NCBI RefSeq assembly: GCF_003729955.1
Contig: NZ_RJTX01000004.1
Coordinates: forward strand, 434,001 to 498,000
DNA: 64,000 nt
Source: Chryseobacterium daecheongense
Lineage (GTDB): Bacteria > Bacteroidota > Bacteroidia > Flavobacteriales > Weeksellaceae
Reading direction: 5' to 3'
Each line of letters begins with the position of its first letter. The stretch's first letter is position 1. This document shows, piece after piece, positions 18,928 to 25,700 of this stretch. The notes beneath the pieces are model-generated. The model made no database searches. It was not told where the DNA came from and saw only the letters and a program-made list of their open reading frames with translations. The position numbers and the translations under genes were made by a program.

Positions 18928-19296
18928 ATGAGTCGGGTAAAACCTGAGGCTATTTGGCAGCACGATAAAGTGCTGCCTTATATCCTCACGACTTTGAAAG
19001 ACAAGATTAGTGAGATTACTGCTGTAGAAAAGATCATTCTTATTGGTAGCAGAGGCAGAATTCCTGAAGAACAATGGAAGGAATTAGAAGGAAAAGACTG
19101 GGATATTTTAGTACAGGCAAGATGTAAATTGAAAAATGCGCAGGTTTTAGTTGATAAAAATTATCATTTGGATCTTACCGTGTTTGATGAAGAGAAAGTC
19201 AATCACTTTTGCCAACATAAAACGATCAAAGAAATTTTCCCGGTTAACGAACTAGAATGTTTAACAGAAAAAAACAAAGAAAATGGGATTATTTGA
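18928..19296 (+). CDS. Minimal nucleotidyltransferase-fold (MNT-like) protein
   Basis: A 122-residue protein with the pol-beta nucleotidyltransferase signature: LIGSRGR (38-44, Gly40-Ser41), the metal-binding pair in KDWDILV (Asp57 and Asp59), and a third acidic strand LDLTVFD (Asp82). Enzymes of this type transfer an NMP to a protein, RNA or small molecule. Small MNT proteins often work with a HEPN partner as toxin-antitoxin modules, but no HEPN protein is adjacent. Here it sits 2 bp after the 1338-aa gene and its 3' end overlaps the toxin start by 14 bp, so it is tightly coupled to both. It could modify the toxin or its carrier, or be a second effector. The fold assignment is good; substrate unknown. 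Confidence 0.75.
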   Translation: MSRVKPEAIWQHDKVLPYILTTLKDKISEITAVEKIILIGSRGRIPEEQWKELEGKDWDILVQARCKLKNAQVLVDKNYHLDLTVFDEEKVNHFCQHKTIKEIFPVNELECLTEKNKENGII

Positions 19297-21817
19297 TGAT
19301 GAATGGAGTGATGATTTATCAGAATTTAAAACGCTGTCATTTGAAGATGTTAATAAAGGATTTGCAGGAAAAACCAATATCCTAGATCAGATTAGTCTAA
19401 AAGGAGCTCCAGAATACAGAAGTAAATTTTTTGATCAAAAGAATATTCCTTTGGGAGAATCTTTTATGGATCATGAAAAAACTTCAGCTTTTCATGGAAC
19501 CGGTAAAAATGAGAATGGTGAACAAGGATATTCATATACGGTAACTACTATTCCTTGTGAAAGCGGTTCAATGGTTTATGAAAAATATAAAAGTACAGCT
19601 GAGCAGCCTCACATATTGAACTTATTCTATGAAAGAAGCATTAAAGATAAAAATAATTTTTTCGGTGATTTTTACATTGCTCAAATGGGAGACTATCATG
19701 TGAAACTAGTGGACCAATACCCCAACCCATTACCCGCAAAAATAAATGGAACACTTTATAAAAACCTTACTTCTTTAAAAGATGAAGCAGAATACTTATA
19801 CCAGGTAGCTTATTCAACAAATGGAGACAAGCTAGACCCAACTCAGATCCAACTTGCTCTGATGAGAGAGTACGGCTACAAAAGTGGAAACACACAGTTT
19901 GAAGAGTTGATTGGAAGTATAGAAGGTATTCCTCAGGATGCACTTAATTGGTGCGCAGATCAGGTTGGAAAATTAGTTCCCGATGAAAAAAACTACGAAC
20001 CTTCCCATGAGGACTATTCTCCTCTTATTCCTCTACCAATAGGTGGAATTCTGGTCCCCGTCAACATGAATAAGGCAGCCCAGTTTTTTGAAAACCTTGA
20101 AAACAGCCCATTTGTACAAAGTGTAGAGAATGCATTCGCTACAGTTTGGGAATTGGTAAAGAACGCTGCGAGTAAAGTAAAGGATGTTGTAGTAGAACAT
20201 TTACCAGATGCTTTAAAGCCTTTAATACAAAAAATATCAAACATTGTTAATCAGATCAAAACTTTTTTATCTGACTTGCAGGAAGTCATTAAAAACATTA
20301 TACATATTGGATTAGAAGCTCTTAAAATTATCAATGCTTTTGTTTGCGGTATAGTGAGTGGATTGGTAAGCCTTGTCCAATGTATCCTGTATCTTCTCGC
20401 CTTTATATGCTCCCCCATCACAACATTTTCTTACAAGCAATTTCTTGAAAAAAGATCTTCTCAGGAGAAAATAGAGGATGTACTTGATTTTATTTACGAG
20501 CATGCCGCTAAAGTATTTGGTGCCATTACGTCACTCCTCAGTAAAGGAGATACAGATGGAATAAGTGATCTGTATGCTTCCATCGGAAACTTTTTCACTG
20601 GTATTTCCACTTACAAAATGGCTTATTATGCGGGATGTGTAGTATTTGAAATCATTATCAATATTCTTCTTTTAATTTTTACAGAAGGAGCTGGTAACGT
20701 CATTAAAGGGGTAACATATGTTGAAAAGATTAAAAGTTTATTGATGGTGATTCTAAAAGAAACGATTTCAGTGGTCACTGTAGGATTATCAGATCTTTTT
20801 CTTTTACTGGGCAGAATTATAGCCAAGTTTATTAAGGCGTGTAATACTGGCTTCAAAGCATTAGCAAAATTCTTTGACGAACTTATTTCCGGTATGCGAA
20901 ACGGCTCTAAACTGGATGATCTGGCGCAAGATGTCCAAGAAATTGAAGGGGTCATCATCTCTCAGAGAAGAAAACCCTTGATTAATAAAAAATCACTAGT
21001 GTTCAGTTTCATTCCTGATGCATCAATGTTAAAAATCCAAGCTATTATAAGGGCTACAGAAGCAACAATTAATTTTATCAGAAACAAACTTGGATATTGT
21101 TTAGAATACAATGGCGTGCTGTTATATAAAGGAACTCTAGCAGGACTAAGAAAAGAAACGAAGAAAATAGTAAAAATATTAGAAGAGGAAGGAGAAACTG
21201 CGGCAAGGAGATATTTGGATGATTTACTTCTACAGGAAGTATACAGAACTCAGTATATAAGACCTCCTGGATTGTTCCCTAAAATAGCCAAGATTTTAAT
21301 TGAGAAAAAGTTCGGTAAAGTCGGCGGAGAACTGTTCAGTACGGTTGAAAATGAATGGAATCGTTTAAGAAACATTCATACAACAGGAAATTCAAGGGGT
21401 AGACTGGTGCTAATATCTGGAATGGCAGACAAAGAATCTGGAACTATCTCGAAACTTTTTTCTAATTTTACTGATAAAGAAATCGAAAAAGGTCTACATT
21501 TAGACTTTATAAACGATCTACATCCAACTCTTAGAAAAAGATTAGAAATCCACTTACAAAAAAGGGGAGTCAATGGCGAAGGACTAAACCTGGCTGATCC
21601 TGATGTTATGAAATTCGCTTGGGATGAAGTAGATATTGCACATGCCGAGTTCAGGGCATTAGATGATCTTCTAAAAAAGATAGATCCTGATGGAAAATTA
21701 GGAGAGAACGCCTTTGGCAGAATATTGGGATACAACAGTTTCCTTCGAAAAGAAGGTTTACAAGGTTGTTGTGCAGATTGTTTTTATTTAACTTATGGTG
21801 TAACTTTTATGAAATAA
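19283..21817 (+). CDS. Polymorphic toxin with C-terminal YwqJ-like deaminase domain (844 aa)
   Basis: The N-terminal 200 residues are soluble and unrecognised. The centre has long hydrophobic helices (about 350-380, 445-475 and 490-520) that could insert in a membrane. The C-terminus carries the deaminase signature: an LHPTLRKRLEIHL helix, then HAEFRALDD (His787, Glu789), then GCCADC (828-833), with the zinc cysteines most likely 830 and 833. This HAE plus CxxC order is that of the nucleic-acid or nucleotide deaminase toxins of the YwqJ group; the usual Pro before the first Cys is replaced by Cys. The domain is at the extreme C-terminus, as in polymorphic toxins. The MORN-repeat gene 4 bp downstream fits its immunity protein. 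The ATG at 19283 overlaps the preceding gene by 14 bp. Whether DNA, RNA or nucleotides are attacked cannot be told. Confidence 0.78.
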   Translation: MGLFDDEWSDDLSEFKTLSFEDVNKGFAGKTNILDQISLKGAPEYRSKFFDQKNIPLGESFMDHEKTSAFHGTGKNENGEQGYSYTVTTIPCESGSMVYEKYKSTAEQPHILNLFYERSIKDKNNFFGDFYIAQMGDYHVKLVDQYPNPLPAKINGTLYKNLTSLKDEAEYLYQVAYSTNGDKLDPTQIQLALMREYGYKSGNTQFEELIGSIEGIPQDALNWCADQVGKLVPDEKNYEPSHEDYSPLIPLPIGGILVPVNMNKAAQFFENLENSPFVQSVENAFATVWELVKNAASKVKDVVVEHLPDALKPLIQKISNIVNQIKTFLSDLQEVIKNIIHIGLEALKIINAFVCGIVSGLVSLVQCILYLLAFICSPITTFSYKQFLEKRSSQEKIEDVLDFIYEHAAKVFGAITSLLSKGDTDGISDLYASIGNFFTGISTYKMAYYAGCVVFEIIINILLLIFTEGAGNVIKGVTYVEKIKSLLMVILKETISVVTVGLSDLFLLLGRIIAKFIKACNTGFKALAKFFDELISGMRNGSKLDDLAQDVQEIEGVIISQRRKPLINKKSLVFSFIPDASMLKIQAIIRATEATINFIRNKLGYCLEYNGVLLYKGTLAGLRKETKKIVKILEEEGETAARRYLDDLLLQEVYRTQYIRPPGLFPKIAKILIEKKFGKVGGELFSTVENEWNRLRNIHTTGNSRGRLVLISGMADKESGTISKLFSNFTDKEIEKGLHLDFINDLHPTLRKRLEIHLQKRGVNGEGLNLADPDVMKFAWDEVDIAHAEFRALDDLLKKIDPDGKLGENAFGRILGYNSFLRKEGLQGCCADCFYLTYGVTFMK

Positions 21818-21821
21818 TAAT

Positions 21822-22166
21822 ATGTCTCAAATTATTAAAATATACAATGCAGAAGACGAAGATAATATCTTTGAATTTAAAGGCGTAGACAATGCCGGAG
21901 GAGTAATCTATTACTATGAAGGAAAACCGTTTACTGGAATAATCCAGCATTATTCAAAAAATATTATGGTTGGTGAAGAAGAATTTACTGACGGCCATAT
22001 TGGAGGTGTTCAAAGAGAATACTATGAAAATGGACAGATTAAAGAAGAATACTATAAATATTTCGGTAAACTGGATAAATATTACAAAGAGTGGGATATA
22101 AATGGAAATCTGATCAGACACTCTATTTGGCAGAATGGCACAAAAATACAAACAATTATTCAATAA
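21822..22166 (+). CDS. MORN-repeat protein, YwqK-like antitoxin/immunity protein
   Basis: A 114-residue soluble protein with degenerate MORN repeats: YYYEGKPFTGIIQHY, then REYYENGQIKEEYYKYFGK and YYKEWDINGNLIRH. Such short MORN proteins are the YwqK family, known as partners of YwqJ-type deaminase toxins. Here the gene lies 4 bp after a gene whose product ends in exactly such a domain, which makes immunity the likely role. It is the last gene of the operon and is followed by a strong hairpin. Cytoplasmic location is inferred from the absence of a signal peptide. Confidence 0.78.
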   Translation: MSQIIKIYNAEDEDNIFEFKGVDNAGGVIYYYEGKPFTGIIQHYSKNIMVGEEEFTDGHIGGVQREYYENGQIKEEYYKYFGKLDKYYKEWDINGNLIRHSIWQNGTKIQTIIQ

Positions 22167-22167
22167 A

Positions 22168-22193
22168 AAAGATAGGACTGTTGTCCTATCTTT
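22168..22193 (+). terminator. Terminator of the toxin operon
   Basis: GATAGGAC (22171-22178) and GTCCTATC (22183-22190) form an 8-bp stem with a TGTT loop, extended by AAA/TTT on the flanks. It follows the MORN gene by 1 bp. Confidence 0.7.
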
Positions 22194-22234
22194 CATTTCT
22201 ATTCCTCTCAAAACTTATCCACAAAAATAAAACA

Positions 22235-22268
22235 CGACACAGTTTGTCGCATTAAGAGCATATATTTG
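22235..22268 (+). promoter_or_regulatory. Operator-promoter module E (WYL regulator, likely autoregulation)
   Basis: CGACA (22235-22239), 5-bp spacer, TGTCG (22245-22249), 11 bp, then TATATTTG (22261-22268). This copy is a perfect inverted repeat; the other four have CGTCA as left half. It precedes the WYL-regulator gene by about 80 bp. The leader also has a small hairpin GCAGC-AAA-GCTGC (22320-22332). Confidence 0.82.
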
Positions 22269-22349
22269 TCTTAGAAACTTTAGCATGAAACGCTTGCGTT
22301 CCATTCGCCCAAATTAAACGCAGCAAAGCTGCAAGATAAATATTTCCGA

Positions 22350-23270
22350 ATGAAAAAAGATTTTTACCTGACAAGATATGCCTTAATCATTAAAAGATTA
22401 GAAAGTTCTCCGGCTACTTATTCCCAGCTGGAGGACTATCTTTTAAATTCTTTTGAATTCCAGGATGCCGGAATCAAAAGCTATTCTATCCGGACCTTAC
22501 AAAGAGATATCCGTGAGATCTCGGATCTTTTTAATCTTTCCATTCATAATAAGAAAAAAGGCGACAACCGGTATTATATTGAAAGCCGCCCTATTATGGA
22601 AGTGGATGAATACAACCAGAAATTGTTGGAATCATTCCAGGTAAGCAATGCCTTGAATTTACATCCGGATTTCTCCAATTTTATCTTTTTTGAATCCAGA
22701 AAACCTACGGGAATTGAAAATTTTTATGACCTTTTCTTTGCCATCCGCAACAAAAGAGTAGTGAGCTTTGAACATTACAATTATAAGAACAAGCTCATGA
22801 CCTCGAGAAAGGTTCATCCTCTTGCTTTAAAAGAATCTAAAGACAGATGGTATCTTATTGCCATTGACACCAAGGATAAAATGCTGAAATCTTTTGGTTT
22901 GGACCGGATTAATTATCTGGATGTCAGTAAAAATAAATTCAGGGAAAAATATAACTATAACTTCAGAGAGCACTTTAAAAACGCATTTGGAGTTATGAAT
23001 CTGGCAGAACAAAATCCTCAGAAGATCATTTTAAAATGCAGCAGACACCAGGGAGAATACATCAAAAGCTTTCCGCTTCATCAGTCACAAAAAAGCGTTA
23101 AAGAAACTCCGGAAGAGATCTATTTTGAATTTTTCCTTCATCCAACCTACGATTTTATGCAGGAAATCTTATCCTATGGGAAAGAGGTCACCGTTTTAGA
23201 ACCGAAAGGTTTAGTTGATGATATCCGGAATCATTTGCGAGAGTCCCTGAACAACTATCTTGAAGAATAA
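22350..23270 (+). CDS. WYL-domain transcriptional regulator (HTH-WYL-WCX)
   Basis: A 306-residue regulator of the usual length for this class. Residues 1-80 form a winged helix-turn-helix with a recognition helix near SIRTLQRDIREI (46-57). Residues 133-200 are the WYL domain with the signature RWYL (166-169) and SFGLDRI (181-187). Residues about 218-300 look like the WCX C-terminal extension. WYL proteins bind inverted repeats as dimers, and many control defence or toxin loci (CapW and BrxR types) in response to a nucleic-acid or nucleotide ligand. The perfect operator E directly upstream suggests it represses itself, and the same operator before four other units marks it as their likely regulator. 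Binding is inferred, not shown. Confidence 0.88.
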   Translation: MKKDFYLTRYALIIKRLESSPATYSQLEDYLLNSFEFQDAGIKSYSIRTLQRDIREISDLFNLSIHNKKKGDNRYYIESRPIMEVDEYNQKLLESFQVSNALNLHPDFSNFIFFESRKPTGIENFYDLFFAIRNKRVVSFEHYNYKNKLMTSRKVHPLALKESKDRWYLIAIDTKDKMLKSFGLDRINYLDVSKNKFREKYNYNFREHFKNAFGVMNLAEQNPQKIILKCSRHQGEYIKSFPLHQSQKSVKETPEEIYFEFFLHPTYDFMQEILSYGKEVTVLEPKGLVDDIRNHLRESLNNYLEE

Positions 23271-23322
23271 GTATTCTCAAAATTTATATTTTTTTGATTA
23301 CATTTACATAAATATATTTACA

Positions 23323-23946
23323 TTGAAATCTTTACTTCTTTACCTGATCTGCTTTTCATTTTCTTTCTGTTTTGCACAACAGAAGGAAGAATTCAAACAG
23401 GTGAAGACTTTTTATAATCAGCATCGTACTATGCTTAACACTGAGTTTAAGAAAAAATTCGATGCCGAAACCAATGTTTTTGGCAAGGCCGCCATCAAGC
23501 GTGATTTTTTATTTTTTATGAAGAAAATGGACAGCATTGAAAATGTAGCCATGATCGGAGCTTTATTAAAGGTAAGGAATATTGAAGATCTCAACAGATT
23601 AAAGAATCCATCTCAAAAACTGGAAAGCTCTGATGAAACCTCTTCCGGCATCGTTAAGATTGCAGATTACCCTGGTGGAATGAATACGTTGCGTGAAGAA
23701 GTGGCCAAACTGTTTTATTCCGAAGGTGTTTACACCGAAGTAAAAACGGTAAAAGCCAATGTTTCCTTCATTGTGGAAAAAGACGGAAGTGTAAGCAATG
23801 TTCATGCACAAGGAGACAACTTCACTTTTAACAGACAGGCGGAGATCGCTTTATATAGTATTTCGGAAAAGTTTTCCCCGGCTATTGTAAACGGCAATCC
23901 CGTAAGATACCGCTTTAAACTTCCTTTAACGATGAATATTGAATAA
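23323..23946 (+). CDS. TonB C-terminal-domain-like secreted protein
   Basis: A frame opens at an ATG at 23260, overlapping the WYL gene by 11 bp. Its first 21 codons make no good signal, while the TTG at 23323 gives LKSLLLYLICFSFSFCFAQ, a clean signal peptide, so I prefer that start. The mature part is charged and helical, and the last 70 residues (SFIVEKDGSVSNVHAQG, then an Ala-rich helix and RYRFKLPLTMN) follow the TonB C-terminal pattern seen in many Bacteroidota proteins. It should act in the periplasm, perhaps with an outer-membrane receptor. No TonB-type N-terminal anchor or Pro-rich spacer is visible, so it is not a classical energy transducer. It is followed by tadA with almost no gap. 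Confidence 0.65.
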   Translation: MKSLLLYLICFSFSFCFAQQKEEFKQVKTFYNQHRTMLNTEFKKKFDAETNVFGKAAIKRDFLFFMKKMDSIENVAMIGALLKVRNIEDLNRLKNPSQKLESSDETSSGIVKIADYPGGMNTLREEVAKLFYSEGVYTEVKTVKANVSFIVEKDGSVSNVHAQGDNFTFNRQAEIALYSISEKFSPAIVNGNPVRYRFKLPLTMNIE

Positions 23947-23950
23947 TTAC

Positions 23951-24382
23951 ATGTTTACCGACGAATATTTCATGAAAATGGCCCTTCAGGAGGCCGAAAT
24001 AGCCTTGGAAAAAGATGAGGTTCCTATCGGGTGTGTTGTTGTTTCCAATAATCGCGTGATTGCAAGAGCCCATAATCTCACGGAAACACTAAATGATGTC
24101 ACAGCACATGCGGAAATGCAGGCTATCACTTCCGCCGCTAATTTTCTGGGCGGGAAATATTTAAAAAACTGTACCCTATATGTTACACTGGAGCCTTGCG
24201 TTATGTGTTCCGGAGCACTTTCGTGGGCACAGATCTCTAAAGTTGTTATAGGAGCTAGAGATGAGCAGCGAGGTTTCATCAACAAGCACCTTACCCTTCA
24301 TCCTAAAACCGAACTCGTTACCGGAATTATGGAAAATGAATGCTCTTCCATTGTGAAAGAGTTTTTTAAATCAAAACGATAA
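23951..24382 (+). CDS. tadA: tRNA adenosine(34) deaminase TadA
   Basis: Converts A34 to inosine in the anticodon of tRNA-Arg(ACG). The zinc motifs are complete: HAE in the stretch DVTAHAEMQAI (catalytic Glu) and EPCVMC in the stretch LYVTLEPCVMCSGAL. Length (143 aa from the ATG at 23951) fits the family. A TTG four codons upstream (23939) is also open, but the ATG just after the previous stop is the natural start. It ends before a strong bidirectional hairpin shared with the convergent coaX. This is the housekeeping enzyme, unrelated in role to the deaminase toxin 2 kb upstream. Confidence 0.95.
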   Translation: MFTDEYFMKMALQEAEIALEKDEVPIGCVVVSNNRVIARAHNLTETLNDVTAHAEMQAITSAANFLGGKYLKNCTLYVTLEPCVMCSGALSWAQISKVVIGARDEQRGFINKHLTLHPKTELVTGIMENECSSIVKEFFKSKR

Positions 24383-24415
24383 TCTTTTTGAAAATAGATA
24401 GTATAATCATCAATA

Positions 24416-24451
24416 AAAAGCACCCTCTCATTTAATCGAAGAGGGTGTTTT
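24416..24451. terminator. Bidirectional terminator between tadA and coaX
   Basis: CACCCTCT (24421-24428) pairs with AGAGGGTG (24440-24447), flanked by AAAAAG and TTTTA, so it can serve both convergent genes. Confidence 0.8.
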
Positions 24452-24464
24452 ATAATTTAATATA

Positions 24465-25223
24465 TTATAAATTCTTTCCTAGGAAATACAAACCTTTCAA
24501 GGTATGGAGCCTGTCCATCACATGAATTTTATCTGTTAAAGGCTTGTAAATATGAGAAACACCACCTGTTGCCACTACAAAGCAATCATCATTCACTTCT
24601 TCATTGATCCTGTCAATAAATCCTTCCACCATTCCTAAAAAGCCATATACCATTCCACTTTGCATACAAGTTATGGTATCCAGTCCTAAAACAGATTTCG
24701 GTTTTTTCAATTCAATTTCCGGAAGCTGGGCTGTATGGCTAATTAATGAGTTCAGAGAGGTAACGATTCCGGGAGCAATGATAACACCTAATGTTTCACC
24801 GTTTTCAGCAACACAGCTTGCCGTAAGCGCCGTTCCGAAATCTAAGATAATTTTTTTTCTGCCCGGATATAGATTATGTGCAGCCACAAGATTCGCATAA
24901 ATATCCGTTCCCATTTGCTTGGATTTGGCCTGCACCCCGGAATGAGTAGTTCTGTCTACGATCACAGGAAGTATTCCGTGGATCTTTTTAATGGCGGAGC
25001 TCATGACTTTAGTCAATTGGGGAACCACAGATCCTATGATCACTTTATTGATTTGCTTTGGTTCGATTTTGTAGGTTTGATACAACATCAGCATCTGAAC
25101 ATATAATTCATCTGCCGTTTTATACGGTTTTGTATTAATTACCCAAGAAATATCACAATTATCATCATCAAAAAGGCCAAATCTGATATTACTGTTTCCT
25201 ACGTTTATTACGATTGAATTCAT
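24465..25223 (-). CDS. coaX: Type III pantothenate kinase CoaX
   Basis: Phosphorylates pantothenate with ATP in the first step of coenzyme A synthesis. The protein begins MNSIVINVGNSNIRFGLF, the phosphate-1 motif of the ASKHA fold. Further motifs are GTDIYANLVAA, LDFGTALTASCV and FVVATGGVSH. Its 252 residues match type III kinases, which lack feedback inhibition by CoA. It converges with tadA across a shared terminator and is divergent from the GG-leader peptide gene. Confidence 0.93.
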   Translation of the reverse strand: MNSIVINVGNSNIRFGLFDDDNCDISWVINTKPYKTADELYVQMLMLYQTYKIEPKQINKVIIGSVVPQLTKVMSSAIKKIHGILPVIVDRTTHSGVQAKSKQMGTDIYANLVAAHNLYPGRKKIILDFGTALTASCVAENGETLGVIIAPGIVTSLNSLISHTAQLPEIELKKPKSVLGLDTITCMQSGMVYGFLGMVEGFIDRINEEVNDDCFVVATGGVSHIYKPLTDKIHVMDRLHTLKGLYFLGKNL

Positions 25224-25357
25224 TGATTTTTAATAGCTAAAAGGGTGTCTAAAAAAATAATGGTAAAAGTAAAATTTTAGGAGCAAAAAACTTGAAGAAA
25301 TTGGTGATTATTTAAATCATTCTGATCTAAATTTTCAAATATCACTTAAGATGATTC

Positions 25358-25375
25358 TTTTAACACTTGTTAAAA
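25358..25375. promoter_or_regulatory. Inverted repeat in the coaX/GG-peptide intergenic region
   Basis: TTTTAAC-ACTT-GTTAAAA is a perfect 7-bp dyad about 85 bp before the GG-leader peptide start, in the 238-bp divergent region 25224-25461. It is a candidate operator. A similar TTTAACA/TGTTAAA dyad lies at 32174-32200. Confidence 0.35.
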
Positions 25376-25461
25376 AGAGTTAAACCTATATATTCTTGCT
25401 ATCCGCTTTTTTACTATCTTGGTAAATTCAAGAGAACAAACCAATTTACAATTATAACATT

Positions 25462-25647
25462 ATGAAAAATTTAAAAAAAATTTCAAGAAATGGACTAAAA
25501 TCAATAAGAGGCGGATATGTATCCTGCCCAATGCCAAGCGGAACTCCGGCTTTATGTCCTGGAACTGTCTGTCCACCTGACCCATGTACAGCAGTACCTT
25601 ATTGTATTAGATCATCAGAGGATTGCGGCACGGGTGAAGTTTGGTAA
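25462..25647 (+). CDS. Double-glycine leader peptide, bacteriocin-like
   Basis: A 61-residue peptide starting MKNLKKISRNGLKSIRGG, a short basic leader ending in Gly-Gly after which a peptidase-containing ABC transporter would cut. The predicted mature part (43 residues) has six Cys and many Pro (CPGTVCPPDPC), which suggests disulfides or modification. Leaders of this form are common in Chryseobacterium and are annotated as bacteriocin-like; an activity has not been shown to my knowledge. No maturation or export gene lies beside it. A strong bidirectional terminator follows. A second peptide of the same plan occurs at 44593-44736. Confidence 0.7.
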   Translation: MKNLKKISRNGLKSIRGGYVSCPMPSGTPALCPGTVCPPDPCTAVPYCIRSSEDCGTGEVW

Positions 25648-25665
25648 CTATTGAATTTTTCAAAC

Positions 25666-25692
25666 AAAAAAGGAGCCTTTCAGCTCCTTTTT
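25666..25692. terminator. Bidirectional terminator
   Basis: AAAAAAGGAGC (25666-25676) pairs with GCTCCTTTTTT (25683 on). It separates the GG-leader peptide gene from the convergent M1 peptidase gene. Confidence 0.8.
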
Positions 25693-25700
25693 TATCTTAT

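Noticed and set aside
18928..19296. Classical HEPN-MNT toxin-antitoxin module
   Set aside because: The MNT motifs are clear, but neither neighbour shows a HEPN RxxxxH motif or size.
13178..19296. CBASS system (patatin effector plus CD-NTase)
   Set aside because: The nucleotidyltransferase is only 122 residues and far from the patatin, and no E1/E2/JAB ancillary genes are present. A distant variant cannot be excluded.
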